Shown one piece after another: positions 30,273 through 40,540 of a stretch of 64,000 nt of DNA (the stretch's first letter is position 1; each line of letters opens with the position of its first letter). The notes beneath the pieces were generated by a model. That model was given only the letters and a program-made list of their open reading frames with translations, had not been told where the DNA came from and searched no databases. The position numbers and the translations under genes were made by a program. This stretch comes from Mycolicibacterium goodii (GTDB taxonomy: Bacteria; Actinomycetota; Actinomycetes; Mycobacteriales; Mycobacteriaceae): assembly GCF_022370755.2 (NCBI RefSeq), contig NZ_CP092364.2, forward strand, positions 2,852,001-2,916,000, read 5' to 3'.

Positions 30273-31187
30273 TCAGGTCCCCAACCGCGCGCGGCGCTCG
30301 TCGGACAGGTCGGCCAACCACTGCGGTTGCAGCATGTGCCAGTCGGCGGGATAGGTGGCGATGTTGTCGGCGAACCGATCGGCGAGCGCCTGCGTGATCG
30401 CCGTGACGTCGCCGGACGAGGTGTCGAGTTCGGGGTACACGCGCATGCCCCAGCCGTCACCTTCGAACCAGCAGTGCACGGGGAACAGCGCCGCACCGGT
30501 CTCGATGGCCAGCTTGGCCGGTCCCGCCGGCATCCGGGTCGGTTCACCGAAGAAGTCCACCTGGACGCCGCTGCGGGTCAGATCGCGCTCGGCCATCAGA
30601 CAGATGGGCCGGTTGTCGGTCAGGCGCTCCGCGAGCACCTCGTACGGCGGGCGCTGCCCTCCGGTCAGCGGCAGGACCTCGAAGCCGAGGCTCTCGCGAT
30701 ACTCGACGAAGCGCCGATACAGCGACTCGGGCTTGAGGCGTTCGGCGACCGTCGTGAACGGGCCGTAATTCTGCACCAGCCACACCCCGGCCATGTCCCA
30801 GTTCCCGCTGTGGGGCAGCGCGAGCACCGCTCCGCGGCCCGCGTTCAGCGCCGACCACAGGTGGTCGATGTCGATGACATCGAGCTGTTCGCCGAGCAGG
30901 CGGTGATCCATGGCGGGCAGCCGGAACGCCTCGCGCCAGTACCGGGCGTACGACGCCAGCGACGCGCGGATCAGATCGTCGGGCACGTCGGCGGGCGGCT
31001 TACCGACCACGCGGGCCAGGTTGCGGCGCAACTGTTCGGGCCCGCCGTTGCGGGCGGCGTAGCGGGCGCCCGCACCGAACACCGCCTGCGCGGCGACCTC
31101 CGGCATGGCGCGCACCAGCCGCCAGCCGGCCGCATACCCCAAGTCCGTGACCTGCCCGCCGAGCGGGGTGCGGCCGGGAAGAGTCAC
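30273..31187 (-). CDS. patA: Phosphatidylinositol mannoside acyltransferase PatA
   Basis: 304 residues, GTG start in a GTGA overlap with the pgsA stop. It acylates the mannose of PIM1/PIM2. The acyltransferase HSGNWD motif has H126 and D131, and the second catalytic residue E200 lies in CLMAERD, both at the positions reported for M. smegmatis PatA. This supports the chosen start. Confidence 0.96.
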   Translation of the reverse strand: MTLPGRTPLGGQVTDLGYAAGWRLVRAMPEVAAQAVFGAGARYAARNGGPEQLRRNLARVVGKPPADVPDDLIRASLASYARYWREAFRLPAMDHRLLGEQLDVIDIDHLWSALNAGRGAVLALPHSGNWDMAGVWLVQNYGPFTTVAERLKPESLYRRFVEYRESLGFEVLPLTGGQRPPYEVLAERLTDNRPICLMAERDLTRSGVQVDFFGEPTRMPAGPAKLAIETGAALFPVHCWFEGDGWGMRVYPELDTSSGDVTAITQALADRFADNIATYPADWHMLQPQWLADLSDERRARLGT

Positions 31188-31852
31188 GGTTCGCTCGTCT
31201 CCGGCTTCTCACCGCTGGCCGGGTGCAGCGGTTCCATGGCGCCCGGCGATGTGCGCACGGCGTGGACGCGCTGCAGCAGCGTCACCACGCTGGCGACGGC
31301 CAGCACCCACATCGCGACGTGCAGCGCCCATGGCAACGGGAAGAACGGCAGATCCGACAGCCCGGCGCCGGCCAGGACGATCACCAGGCGTTCCGGCCGC
31401 TCGATGATGCCGCCGTCGCCGCGCAGGCCACTGGCCTCGGCCCTGGCCTTGATGTAGGAGATCACCTGCGAGGTGACCAGGCAGATCAGGGTCGCGACGA
31501 CCAGCGACGGGCTGTCCAGGCCGAACGCGGCCCACCACAACAGTCCGGCGAACACCGCGCCGTCACCGAGCCGGTCGCACGTGGCGTCGAGCACCGCGCC
31601 GAAGCGGGTGCCGCCGCCCTGCTCGCGGGCCATCGCGCCGTCGAGCATGTCGGCGAGCACGAAAAACCAGACCACCAGCGCGCCCCACCACAGCTGGCCG
31701 ATCGGGAAGAGGGTCAGCGCCCCGATGACCGACGCCGCGGTGCCGACGAGCGTGACGATGTCAGGTGTCAGGCCGGCTCGCAGGGCCGCCTTGGCCACCG
31801 GCCGGGACAGCTTCACGTAGGCCGCACGGGTCATCAGGTAGACATTGCTCAC
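31184..31852 (-). CDS. pgsA: Phosphatidylinositol phosphate synthase
   Basis: 222 residues. The CDP-alcohol phosphotransferase signature is complete: DMLDGAMAREQ followed by GAVLDATCDR. About six membrane helices are present. In mycobacteria the enzyme joins CDP-diacylglycerol and inositol 3-phosphate to make PI phosphate, the precursor of PI and the PIMs made by the next two genes. It overlaps the Ap4A phosphorylase gene by 4 bp. Confidence 0.95.
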   Translation of the reverse strand: MSNVYLMTRAAYVKLSRPVAKAALRAGLTPDIVTLVGTAASVIGALTLFPIGQLWWGALVVWFFVLADMLDGAMAREQGGGTRFGAVLDATCDRLGDGAVFAGLLWWAAFGLDSPSLVVATLICLVTSQVISYIKARAEASGLRGDGGIIERPERLVIVLAGAGLSDLPFFPLPWALHVAMWVLAVASVVTLLQRVHAVRTSPGAMEPLHPASGEKPETSEP

Positions 31853-32481
31853 GATGTGGGCGCTTTTCCGTCTTTTTCTGCTTCATTTTCCGCGCTGCTC
31901 TCGTCCTGCCGAACCCACTCGGTCGCCAGGAGTTGCCGGGTCTCTCTCAACAGCTGCGGGATGACCTTGGATCCGCCGATGATCGTGATGAAGTTGGCGT
32001 CGCCGCCCCAGCGCGGAACCACGTGCATGTGCAGGTGCTCGGCCAGCGAGCCGCCTGCCGACGAGCCGAGGTTCAGCCCCACGTTGAAACCGTGCGGCCT
32101 CGACACCGCCTTGATCACGCGAATCGCCTTCTGCGTGAAGGCCATCAGCTCGGAGCTCTCCTCCTCGGTGAGATCCTCCAGCTCCGACACCCGACGGTAC
32201 GGAACGACCATCAGGTGGCCCGGGTTGTACGGATACAGGTTCAGCACCGCGTAGACCCGCTTGCCGCGCGCCACCATCAGCCCGTCCTCGTCGGACATTC
32301 CGGGGATGTCGGTGAACGGTTCCGCCGAACCGGCCGATCCGCCTTCGCCGCGCTTCTTCATCGGAGCCTCGGCGATGTAGCTCATCCGGTGCGGCGTCCA
32401 CAACCGCTGCAGGTGATCGGGCTCCCCCACGCCGTGGTCGACGATCTGCCGCTCGTCAGGACCGGTCACATCCCCTGTCAC
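31849..32481 (-). CDS. HIT-family protein, Ap4A phosphorylase type
   Basis: 210 residues from the GTG at 32481, in a GTGA overlap with the thrS stop; a second GTG lies four codons on. The HIT triad is in [28 protein letters not shown] and [22 protein letters not shown] match the mycobacterial protein Rv2613c as I recall it, which was shown to phosphorolyse diadenosine tetraphosphate. Ap4A is a side product of aminoacyl-tRNA synthetases, which makes the coupling to thrS sensible. Confidence 0.93.
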   Translation of the reverse strand: MTGDVTGPDERQIVDHGVGEPDHLQRLWTPHRMSYIAEAPMKKRGEGGSAGSAEPFTDIPGMSDEDGLMVARGKRVYAVLNLYPYNPGHLMVVPYRRVSELEDLTEEESSELMAFTQKAIRVIKAVSRPHGFNVGLNLGSSAGGSLAEHLHMHVVPRWGGDANFITIIGGSKVIPQLLRETRQLLATEWVRQDESSAENEAEKDGKAPTS

Positions 32482-34532
32482 TTCCCGGCGCCCGCCTTCA
32501 CGGTCTCGGCGGTGGGCACCGAATTGATCCGGTCGGAGATCCACTTCACGATCATCTCCACGGCCTCGTCGCGCGGCACGCCGTTGATCTGGGTGCGGTC
32601 GCCGAAGCGGAAGGACACGGCACCGGCCTCGGCGTCCTTGTCGCCCGCGAGCAGCATGAACGGCACCTTCTGGTTGGTGTGGTTGACGATCTTCTTCGCC
32701 ATCCGATCGTCGCTGGAGTCCACCTCCACCCGGACACCACGCGACTTCAGTTGCGCGGCAATCTCTTCCAGGTACGGGACGTGGGCGTCGGCGACCGGGA
32801 CGCCGACCACCTGGACGGGGGCCAGCCAAGCCGGGAACGCACCCGCGTAGTGCTCGGTGAGCACACCGAAGAAGCGCTCGATCGAGCCGAACAGGGCACG
32901 GTGGATCAGCACGGGGCGCTGGCGGCTGCCGTCGGCGGCGGTGTACTCCAGCTCGAAGCGGTCGGGCATGTTGAAATCGAGCTGGATGGTCGACATCTGC
33001 CAGCTGCGCCCCAGCGCATCCTTGACCTGCACCGAGATCTTCGGTCCGTAGAACGCCGCGCCACCCGGATCGGGCACCAGGTCCAGACCCGAGGCCTCGG
33101 CCACCTCCCGCAGCGTCTCGGTGGCCTCCTCCCAGATCTCGTCGGAGCCGACGTACTTCTCGGGGTCCTTGGTGGACAACTCCAGGTAGTAGTCGTCGAG
33201 GCCGTAGTCGGAGAGCAGGCTCAGCACGAACTGCAGCAGCGACGCCAGCTCCTCGCGCATCTGCTCACGCGTGGTGTAGATGTGCGCATCGTCCTGGGTC
33301 ATACCGCGCACGCGGGTGAGGCCGTGCACCACGCCGGACTTCTCGTAGCGGTACACCGAGCCGAATTCGAAGAGCCGCAACGGCAGTTCGCGGTAGGACC
33401 GGCCCCGCGACCGGAAGATCAGGTGGTGCATGGGGCAGTTCATCGGCTTGAGGTAGTAGTTCTGCCCCGGCTTGCGCACCTGCCCGTCGGCGTCGTACTC
33501 GGCGTCGATGTGCATTGCCGGGAACATGCCGTCGGCGTACCACTCCAGATGACCTGAGGTGACGTACAGCTGTTCCTTGGTGATGTGCGGGGTGTTGACG
33601 AACTCGTAGCCCGCCTCCATGTGTTTACGCCGCGAGTAGTCCTCGAGCTCGCGTCGCACCACACCACCCTTGGGATGGAAAACCGGTAGGCCCGAACCCA
33701 ATTCGTCGGGGAAGCTGAACAGGTCGAGCTCGACCCCGAGCCTGCGGTGGTCGCGTCGCTGCGCCTCCTCGATGAGCTCGAGGTGACGGTCGAGCGCCTC
33801 CTGCGACTCCCAGGCGGTGCCGTAGATGCGCTGCAGACTTGCGTTGTTCTGGTTGCCGCGCCAGTACGCCGCGCTGCTGCGGGTGAGCTTGAACGCAGGG
33901 ATGTACCTGGTGGTGGGGATGTGCGGCCCGCGGCACAGGTCCCCCCACACCCGCTCCTTGGTGCGTGCGTTGAGGTTGTCGTAGGCGGTCAGCTCGTCCC
34001 CGCCGACCTCCATGACATCAGGATCGCCGGACTTGTCGTCGACGAGTTCGAGTTTGTAGGGCTCGTTGGCGAGTTCTTCGCGCGCGGCGTCCTTGGACTC
34101 GTACACGCGGCGCGAGAACAGCTGCCCGTCCTTGATGATCTGGCGCATACGCTTCTCCAGGCGCTCCAGATCCTCGGGAGTGAACGGCTCCTCGACGTCG
34201 AAGTCGTAGTAGAAGCCGTCGGTGATCGGCGGGCCGATGCCCAGCTTCGCCTGCGGGAACAGATCCTGGACCGCTTGGGCGAGCACGTGCGCGCAGGAGT
34301 GGCGGATGACGCTGCGACCCTCTTCGGTGTCGGCGGCGACCGGTGTCACCTCGACCTCGCTGTCAGGGGTCCACGACAGGTCCCGCAGCCGGCCTTCGGC
34401 GTCGCGGACCACCACGATCGCATTCGGTGCGCCACGGCCGGGCAGGTCGGCTTCGCGAACCGCCGCGCCCGCGGTGGTCCCGGCAGGCACCCGGATCGGG
34501 GCTGCGGGGGCGGAACTGGCGACGGCGGTCAT
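32478..34532 (-). CDS. thrS: Threonine-tRNA ligase
   Basis: 684 residues. An N-terminal TGS domain is followed by the editing domain ([15 protein letters not shown]), the class II core ([24 protein letters not shown] with its zinc Cys, [32 protein letters not shown]) and the anticodon domain ([17 protein letters not shown]). It is first in the thrS-Ap4A phosphorylase-pgsA-patA-pimA-Nudix string, whose members overlap or nearly touch. Confidence 0.98.
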   Translation of the reverse strand: MTAVASSAPAAPIRVPAGTTAGAAVREADLPGRGAPNAIVVVRDAEGRLRDLSWTPDSEVEVTPVAADTEEGRSVIRHSCAHVLAQAVQDLFPQAKLGIGPPITDGFYYDFDVEEPFTPEDLERLEKRMRQIIKDGQLFSRRVYESKDAAREELANEPYKLELVDDKSGDPDVMEVGGDELTAYDNLNARTKERVWGDLCRGPHIPTTRYIPAFKLTRSSAAYWRGNQNNASLQRIYGTAWESQEALDRHLELIEEAQRRDHRRLGVELDLFSFPDELGSGLPVFHPKGGVVRRELEDYSRRKHMEAGYEFVNTPHITKEQLYVTSGHLEWYADGMFPAMHIDAEYDADGQVRKPGQNYYLKPMNCPMHHLIFRSRGRSYRELPLRLFEFGSVYRYEKSGVVHGLTRVRGMTQDDAHIYTTREQMREELASLLQFVLSLLSDYGLDDYYLELSTKDPEKYVGSDEIWEEATETLREVAEASGLDLVPDPGGAAFYGPKISVQVKDALGRSWQMSTIQLDFNMPDRFELEYTAADGSRQRPVLIHRALFGSIERFFGVLTEHYAGAFPAWLAPVQVVGVPVADAHVPYLEEIAAQLKSRGVRVEVDSSDDRMAKKIVNHTNQKVPFMLLAGDKDAEAGAVSFRFGDRTQINGVPRDEAVEMIVKWISDRINSVPTAETVKAGAGK

Positions 34533-34617
34533 CGGGGACTCTCCTATGGACAGGGGGCTAGGGCGAACGCGACTATGCTATCGGGCTTGCTGCCGGACGA
34601 CCGTCGGGGCGCGGCCT

Positions 34618-35049
34618 CTACGAGCCGATACCGACGGGGCTCTTGAGCCAGCCTGGTTCGAAACCGACCAGGCCGCCCGCCCAGTACAGCGCACCCAACC
34701 CCCACAAGGTGGCGACCACGACGGCCGTGGTGAACCCCGCGCCGAGTGCCTTGACGGCGATGTGCTGCCGTGAGAACCACTCCATCACCGCGTCATAGCG
34801 CTCCTTGATGAAATGCAGCGCGACCTTGGCGAACCGGAACTCCGTGGCCAGGATCGCCAGGCCGAGGAACACGATGGCCCAACCCGGTCCCGGGTACGGG
34901 ATGGCGACGATCCCGACGGCCAGCACGACCGTGCCGACGACACCGACCACGATTCGGTAGATGAAATTCGCCAACGGCCGCTCGCGCAGCCGGTCACGCC
35001 GGCGCGCCCAGTGTCGTTTGGCCTTCGACAAACCCTCGCTGATGTTCAT
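34618..35049 (-). CDS. PGPGW-motif membrane protein (TIGR02611-like)
   Basis: 143 residues. A basic N-terminus is followed by a membrane helix (about 30-52), the motif YPGPGWAIVFLGLAILATEF, and a third hydrophobic segment near 100-120. This is the layout of actinobacterial TIGR02611 proteins, whose function is unknown. It overlaps the upstream thioesterase gene by 4 bp (ATGA). Confidence 0.85.
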   Translation of the reverse strand: MNISEGLSKAKRHWARRRDRLRERPLANFIYRIVVGVVGTVVLAVGIVAIPYPGPGWAIVFLGLAILATEFRFAKVALHFIKERYDAVMEWFSRQHIAVKALGAGFTTAVVVATLWGLGALYWAGGLVGFEPGWLKSPVGIGS

Positions 35050-35699
35050 GGCTGACCCGGTTTCAGCCGCACGAACAGCGCCTCGGCTTCGGTGAGCACG
35101 TCGGGGCCGTCACACAGCCGTCCCGTGACGAAGATCTTGCGACCCTCGATCCGGTCGACACCGGCGTCGACTTGCAGTTCTTTCTCGATCGGCGCGATCT
35201 TGCGGTAGTTGACGTGCAGGTATGCGGTGCGCTGATAGGGGCTGCGCGTCAGTTTGGCCGCCGTGAAACCCAGCAGCGAGTCGAACAGCAGCGACAACGC
35301 GCCCCCGTGTACCGCACCGTTGCGACCCAGATGGAACCGGCGGAAGTACGCCGTCCCGACGATGCGGTTGTCCTCAACCTCCAGGTGGACCGGCACCGAG
35401 CTGACGTTGCCCCGGTTGGGCAGGTCCAGGCGACGACCCGACGGCGAGGCCCACTCGTTGGCGTCGTACGGCGCGAGCAGTGCCGACACCTTCTCGATCA
35501 GGCCTGCGGCCTCGGTGAACACCTCGTCGGGGGCGTCGGCGGCCTTGGCGTGGTCCTGCAGGGTCCGCACAGCCTCGATGAACCTGCCGTAGTCGGGCCC
35601 CCCGCGCGTGGTGGGTTCGGGCGGGTTGAATCCCCCACCGGGATGCTCACGCGCGGGTTCGGTCGCTGGATTGGTCACAGGGCTGGTCTCTGGGGCCAC
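35046..35699 (-). CDS. PaaI-family hotdog thioesterase
   Basis: 217 residues. The single hotdog domain is in the C-terminal half: GRNGAVHGGALSLLFDSLLGF holds the conserved HGG and Asp, then TAYLHVNYRKIAPIEKEL. The N-terminal 60 residues are low in complexity (Pro, Glu, Thr). It should split acyl- or aryl-CoA thioesters; the substrate is unknown. It is coupled to the PGPGW gene. Confidence 0.9.
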   Translation of the reverse strand: MAPETSPVTNPATEPAREHPGGGFNPPEPTTRGGPDYGRFIEAVRTLQDHAKAADAPDEVFTEAAGLIEKVSALLAPYDANEWASPSGRRLDLPNRGNVSSVPVHLEVEDNRIVGTAYFRRFHLGRNGAVHGGALSLLFDSLLGFTAAKLTRSPYQRTAYLHVNYRKIAPIEKELQVDAGVDRIEGRKIFVTGRLCDGPDVLTEAEALFVRLKPGQP

Positions 35700-35747
35700 A
35701 GTTCCACCGTATTGCCTGCCGGCACCGCCGCCATCCCCGCATGCTCG

Positions 35748-36827
35748 TCAACGAGGGGCCGTCACCGCGCTGTCGCCCAAACCCTGCTGCACCACCGCCC
35801 GGTCCAGTTGGTAGGACAGGATGGCCAGGGTGAACAGCCCGATGGACATGTTCGCAAGCGCGCCAAAGCCTTCCGTCGCGAAGTCGACAAGCGCGTTGAG
35901 GAAGGTGAACGCCAGTGCCGCATTGCGCAGCCAACGCAGCGGCCACACCGCGTCGGTCCGACGTCGCGCGATCATCGCGGGCAGCGCCAGCGCGGACGTG
36001 ATGACGGCCGTGACGAGCAGGATGATCGATGACGGCGTGGCACCGGCGACGTGGAACGTGATGTCGCCCTCTTCGAAGAGGTGGTCGCCGATCACGAGGC
36101 CGAGCACCCCGAACAACACACCGGCCACCGCCCCGAGCACCAGCAGCCAGCCCACGACCGGAACCCAGCGCGGACTGCGGAAGAACCCGGGAATCAGACG
36201 TGGCAGCGCCTGCTGCAGGCGGTACAGACGCTCGGGCGCCGGGTCGGCCGAGATGAGCAGTGCCCGGATGTGCTCGAGTTCATCGGGGTCGGCGCCCTGT
36301 TCGCGGGCCTGCGCGATGAGCGTGAGCCCCACTGCGCGGCGGTGCTCGGCCAATCCCCGGGCCATGCCGTCGGCGGCGATCGATGCCGCCGACGCGACGC
36401 ACTCTCGCGCGGTGAACGGCCGGAACCCGCGGACGACGCGCGCCCCGACCAGGATGAGCACCACGAGGATGTACATGATCTCGGCGGCCGGGCCGTAGAA
36501 GTAGTCGTTGTCCTTGGTGACGAACTTGCCGACCTCGTCGAGGAACAGGCCGAACCCGATCCCGCCCAGCACAACGGCCGCGATGCGGGCCCCGAAACCC
36601 AGCACCAGCCACCCGACCAGCAGGGCCACCATCATCAGCGCACCGCCCCACAGCGCGTGTGCGATGTGCAGGTTGCCGCCACCGATCTGCGGATAACCCG
36701 TCAGCTCCAGGTAGAGGCGCGTGATCAGGATCGTGGCGATGGCGCACAGGACGAACGCTTCGGCGGAACTGGAGCCCAGGACGTTCCGGGTGATCGGTCC
36801 GCGCTTGTCACGGCTGGTCGTGGTCAT
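35748..36827 (-). CDS. Polytopic membrane protein of unknown function
   Basis: 359 residues from the ATG at 36827, with an AGGAGG site. About four helices in the N-terminal 130 residues and four more from about 225 surround a soluble helical region (LAEHRRAVGLTLIAQAREQ). GGIGFGLFLDEVGKFVT is a striking conserved-looking segment. No family named with confidence. Divergent from the osmoprotectant importer over 151 bp. Confidence 0.82.
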   Translation of the reverse strand: MTTTSRDKRGPITRNVLGSSSAEAFVLCAIATILITRLYLELTGYPQIGGGNLHIAHALWGGALMMVALLVGWLVLGFGARIAAVVLGGIGFGLFLDEVGKFVTKDNDYFYGPAAEIMYILVVLILVGARVVRGFRPFTARECVASAASIAADGMARGLAEHRRAVGLTLIAQAREQGADPDELEHIRALLISADPAPERLYRLQQALPRLIPGFFRSPRWVPVVGWLLVLGAVAGVLFGVLGLVIGDHLFEEGDITFHVAGATPSSIILLVTAVITSALALPAMIARRRTDAVWPLRWLRNAALAFTFLNALVDFATEGFGALANMSIGLFTLAILSYQLDRAVVQQGLGDSAVTAPR

Positions 36828-36978
36828 CAGTCCTCCTGCTCCGCTGGCATGGTTGTACCGCACAGATCCGCCGGGCACCCGCGTAACCGGGGCCAACACG
36901 CCCTGATCGGATGTTTGAGCGGCGCGGGCGGGTGGGTACAGCCTCGTCACGATCAAGATCGGACAGCGACGAGGGTTC

Positions 36979-37626
36979 ATGGGGTTTGTCGAGTTCGTGC
37001 AGGACCGCTGGGCGGTGCTGTCTTTCCTCGCCTACCAGCACATGAGTCTCGTCGTGCAGACCCTGGTGATCGCCACGGTCGCCGCCCTGCTCGTCGGCGT
37101 GCTGCTCTACCGCTCACCGTGGGGCAATGCGCTCGGCAACACGCTCACGTCGGTCGGACTCACCATCCCGTCCTACGCACTGCTCGGCGTGCTGGTCGCG
37201 GTCATCGGGATCGGGGTGCTGCCCTCGGTAATCATGTTGGTGTTCTTCGGGTTCCTGCCTATCCTGCGCAACGTGCTCGTGGGGCTCGGCGGCGTGGACC
37301 GCGCGCTCGTCGAATCCGCGCGCGGCATGGGGATGAGCCGACTCTCGACATTGCTGCGTCTGGAGATCCCGCTCGCCTGGCCGGTCATCATGACCGGTGT
37401 TCGGGTGTCGGCACAGATGATGATGGGCATCGCGGCGATCGCCGCGTACGCGCTCGGTCCGGGCCTCGGCGGCTACATCTTCTCGGGCATTTCGCGCACC
37501 GGCGGCGCCAATGCCACCAACTCGATCGTCGCGGGCACCGTCGGCATCCTCATCCTGGCGATCGTGTTGGACACCGTGCTCAACATCATCACCCGACTGA
37601 CCACCCCGAGGGGGATTCGTGTCTGA
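36979..37626 (+). CDS. Osmoprotectant ABC transporter permease (OpuCB/ProW type)
   Basis: 215 residues with about five helices. The EAA loop is ALVESARGMGMSRLSTLLRLEIPLAWPVIMTGVR. AAYALGPGLGGYIFSGI and the small size place it with glycine betaine/choline/carnitine permeases. It overlaps the ATPase gene by 8 bp. First of four genes for one importer. Confidence 0.93.
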   Translation: MGFVEFVQDRWAVLSFLAYQHMSLVVQTLVIATVAALLVGVLLYRSPWGNALGNTLTSVGLTIPSYALLGVLVAVIGIGVLPSVIMLVFFGFLPILRNVLVGLGGVDRALVESARGMGMSRLSTLLRLEIPLAWPVIMTGVRVSAQMMMGIAAIAAYALGPGLGGYIFSGISRTGGANATNSIVAGTVGILILAIVLDTVLNIITRLTTPRGIRV

Positions 37627-38803
37627 ACCGGCGCATTCCGACGATCCCATCGCCACCCAGACCACCGGTGTCCGGATCCTGCTCGACGGCGTGACCAAAC
37701 GCTACCGCTCGAAAAGCGCTGCGGCCGTGGATGACATCACCATCGAGTTCCCGGCCGGTGAGATCGTGATGCTCGTCGGCCCGTCGGGGTGCGGCAAGAC
37801 CACCACGATGAAGATGATCAACCGCCTGATCGAGCCCACCAGCGGTCGCATCCTGATCGGCGACGACGATGTGACACACCGTGACCCCGACGCACTGCGC
37901 CGCCACATCGGCTACGTCATCCAGGGCGCCGGACTGTTCCCGCACTACACCGTCGGCCAGAACATCGCCATCGTGCCGCGCCTGCTGAAGTGGGACAAGG
38001 AACGCATCGCGGCCCGTGTGGACGAACTGCTCGATCTGGTGAACCTCGAGCCTGCGCAGTACCGCGACCGCTACCCGCGCGAACTGTCCGGTGGTCAGCA
38101 GCAGCGGGTCGGGGTCGCCCGGGCACTCGCGGCCGACCCGCCGGTGCTGTTGATGGACGAGCCGTTCGGTGCCGTCGATCCGATCACGCGCCAGCACCTT
38201 CAGGACGAATTGCTCCGGCTACAGGACGAACTCCACAAGACCATCGTCTTCGTGACCCACGATTTCGACGAAGCGGTCAAGGTCGGAGACCGGATCGCGA
38301 TCCTCACCGAGGGTTCCCGGATCGTCCAGTACGACAAGCCAGAAGAAATCTTGGCCAATCCTGCCGACGACTTCGTGCGTGGTTTCGTCGGACACGGCGC
38401 GGCGCTCAAACAACTCACCCTCACCCGGGTGCGCGATGTCGAGTTGCACGAGGCGGCGGTCGCCCGCGTCGGGGACGATCCCGCCGAAGCGATCCGCACT
38501 GCGCGGGCCATCGACCGTGAGCATGTGATCGTGCTCGACCACCATGAGCGCCCATTGCGGTGGATGTCCCTGCCCGAGCTGGCCGATGCGCACTCCCTTG
38601 AGCATGTCACCCGAGACGACAATCTCGAAAAGGTCAGCACCGCTTCGACTCTCAACGACGCGCTCGACGTCATGCTCACGTCGTCGCACGGCGTCGTCGT
38701 GGTGACCGGGCGGCGCAACGCCTATCAGGGAGTGATCCGGGTCGAGACCATCATGAATGCGATGCCCGACATGCACACCTCGCCGACGGGACCGGTGACG
38801 TGA
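37619..38803 (+). CDS. proV: Osmoprotectant ABC transporter ATP-binding protein with CBS domain
   Basis: 394 residues, GTG start. Walker A GPSGCGKTT, signature LSGGQQQRVGVARALA, Walker B VLLMDEPFGAVD and the switch His in FVTHDFDEAV are all present. The C-terminal 130 residues carry CBS-type repeats (RPLRWMSLPELADA, LDVMLTSSHGVVVV), which in OpuA-type transporters sense ionic strength or cyclic nucleotides. Overlaps of 8 and 4 bp join it to the two permease genes. Confidence 0.95.
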   Translation: MSEPAHSDDPIATQTTGVRILLDGVTKRYRSKSAAAVDDITIEFPAGEIVMLVGPSGCGKTTTMKMINRLIEPTSGRILIGDDDVTHRDPDALRRHIGYVIQGAGLFPHYTVGQNIAIVPRLLKWDKERIAARVDELLDLVNLEPAQYRDRYPRELSGGQQQRVGVARALAADPPVLLMDEPFGAVDPITRQHLQDELLRLQDELHKTIVFVTHDFDEAVKVGDRIAILTEGSRIVQYDKPEEILANPADDFVRGFVGHGAALKQLTLTRVRDVELHEAAVARVGDDPAEAIRTARAIDREHVIVLDHHERPLRWMSLPELADAHSLEHVTRDDNLEKVSTASTLNDALDVMLTSSHGVVVVTGRRNAYQGVIRVETIMNAMPDMHTSPTGPVT

Positions 38804-39582
38804 CCACCGCCGCGCCCGACACCGAAAGATCGGCGCTGCCGGCCGAACCGACTTCCGGGTTGGGTCTCGGACGCTGGCTGATCCAACCGCTGGTCTGCGT
38901 TGCCGCGGTGGTCGGATCGCTTGTGTATGTCGACGTGGCAGACGTTTCCGAATCCGAGCGACGCGCGTTGGCAATCGGCAACCTGCTGACGCTGTTGCGC
39001 GAGCACATGGCGATCAGTGTCGCCGCAACGGTTCTCACCTGCGCGCTGGCGATTCCGCTCGGCATCGCGCTGACCCGCGGCTCCCTGCGCCGGTATGCGA
39101 AACCCATCATCACCGTGGCGGGTTTTGGGCAGGCCGCCCCCGCAATCGGTCTCATCGCTCTTGGTGCGGTGTTGTTCGGGATCGGCGCGACCGGATCGAT
39201 CGTCGCGCTCACGGTGTACGGGGCGCTTCCGATCATCGCCAACACCGTCATCGGTCTCGACGGCGTCGACCACCGACTCATCGAGGCCGCCCGCGGCATG
39301 GGTATGTCATCGTTCGCGACGCTGCTCAAAGTGGAGTTGCCGCTGGCGTTGCGGGTGATCGTCGCCGGTGTGCGCACCGCACTGGTGCTCATCGTCGGTA
39401 CCGCATCGTTGGCCGCGTTCACCGGCGGCGGCGGGCTGGGACAGCTCATCACGGTCGGGATCCGGCTGCAGCAGACCACCACTCTGGTGGTGGGCGCGGT
39501 TCTGGTCGCGTCGCTGGCGCTGTTCATCGACTGGCTGGCACGGGTGGTGGAGATGCTCGCCGCGCCCAAGGGGCTGGGATGA
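38800..39582 (+). CDS. Osmoprotectant ABC transporter permease (OpuCD/ProZ type)
   Basis: 260 residues, GTG start. About six helices and an EAA loop, LIEAARGMGMSSFATLLKVELPLALRVIVAGVR, closely match the first permease, so the two form a heterodimer channel. GGGGLGQLITVGIRLQQT is a family landmark. It overlaps the genes on both sides by 4 bp. Confidence 0.94.
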   Translation: MTTAAPDTERSALPAEPTSGLGLGRWLIQPLVCVAAVVGSLVYVDVADVSESERRALAIGNLLTLLREHMAISVAATVLTCALAIPLGIALTRGSLRRYAKPIITVAGFGQAAPAIGLIALGAVLFGIGATGSIVALTVYGALPIIANTVIGLDGVDHRLIEAARGMGMSSFATLLKVELPLALRVIVAGVRTALVLIVGTASLAAFTGGGGLGQLITVGIRLQQTTTLVVGAVLVASLALFIDWLARVVEMLAAPKGLG

Positions 39583-40538
39583 GAACCCGCACCCGGCTCG
39601 TCTCCGCCGCCCTCGTCCTCGCGATGACCATCGCCGGCTGCGGACTTCGGTCGGCCAGCGGCACCGTCCTCGACGCCGAACCGGGAGCCATCAGGCACTA
39701 CGACTCGCTCGACGGTGTACCGATCACGGTGGCCGCCAAGGATTTCACCGAGCAGCTCATCCTGGGCAACATGGTCTCGATCGTGCTCAACGCGGCCGGG
39801 GCCGAGGTGACCAACATGACGAACACCCCGGGGAGCTTCGGTGTCCGGCAGGCCATGTTGAACGGCACCGCCACCGTGTCGCCGGAGTACACCGGCAACG
39901 GGTGGATCAATTACATGGGCAACGCAGAACCGATCCCCGACCCGACGGCGCAGTGGCAGGCGGTCAGCGAGGCGGACGCGGTCAACAAGCTCACCTGGTT
40001 GCCGCCCGCGCCGATGAACAACACGTATGCCTTCGCGATCCGAGAAGCCGAAGGCGAGCGGCTCGGTGTCACCAAGCTGTCCGATCTCGCGCGACTCCCC
40101 CGCTCGGCGTTGACGTTCTGTGTCGAGAGCGAATTCGCCAGCCGCAACGACGGCTTCGTGCCGATGCTGCAGACCTACGGGCTGTCTCCCGACGCGCTGG
40201 GCCGGGTCACCCACCTGGACACCGGTGTCATCTACACCGCGACCGCCAACGGCGACTGCAATTTCGGCGAGGTGTACACCACAGACGGACGTATCCCGGC
40301 ACTGGATCTGCGGGTTCTCGACGATGACAGGAAGTTCTTCCCGCTGTACAACCTGTCGGTGGTCGTCAACACCGATCTGCTCGACGCGCATCCCGAACTC
40401 ACCGCGATCTTCGCCGAGCTGAGCCCGAGGCTCACCAACGAGACCATGATGGCGCTCAACGCGAAAGTCGACAGCGACGGCGACGACCCGGCCATCGTGG
40501 CGCGGGACTGGTTGGTCTCTGAAGGGCTGCTGAGCTGA
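39579..40538 (+). CDS. proX: Osmoprotectant-binding lipoprotein
   Basis: 319 residues. The signal peptide ends in the lipobox IAGC with C21. ITVAAKDFTEQLILGNMVSIVLNAAG, VSPEYTGNGWINYM, CVESEFASRNDGFVPML and the C-terminal LNAKVDSDGDDPAIVARDWL are typical of the OpuAC/ProX type that binds quaternary amines. Last gene of the importer; it ends 2 bp from the convergent SDR gene. Confidence 0.94.
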   Translation: MRTRTRLVSAALVLAMTIAGCGLRSASGTVLDAEPGAIRHYDSLDGVPITVAAKDFTEQLILGNMVSIVLNAAGAEVTNMTNTPGSFGVRQAMLNGTATVSPEYTGNGWINYMGNAEPIPDPTAQWQAVSEADAVNKLTWLPPAPMNNTYAFAIREAEGERLGVTKLSDLARLPRSALTFCVESEFASRNDGFVPMLQTYGLSPDALGRVTHLDTGVIYTATANGDCNFGEVYTTDGRIPALDLRVLDDDRKFFPLYNLSVVVNTDLLDAHPELTAIFAELSPRLTNETMMALNAKVDSDGDDPAIVARDWLVSEGLLS

Positions 40539-40540
40539 TC

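Noticed and set aside
34533..34617. Possible T-box leader before thrS
   Set aside because: The gap is only 85 bp, too short for a T-box with its conserved bulge; none of its motifs is visible.
36051..37694. A 547-codon plus-strand frame overlapping the permease gene
   Set aside because: It crosses two real genes on different strands and has a random His/Arg-rich composition.
38751..40391. A 546-codon minus-strand frame across the osmoprotectant importer
   Set aside because: Antisense to three genes with overlapping starts and stops and clear ABC motifs.
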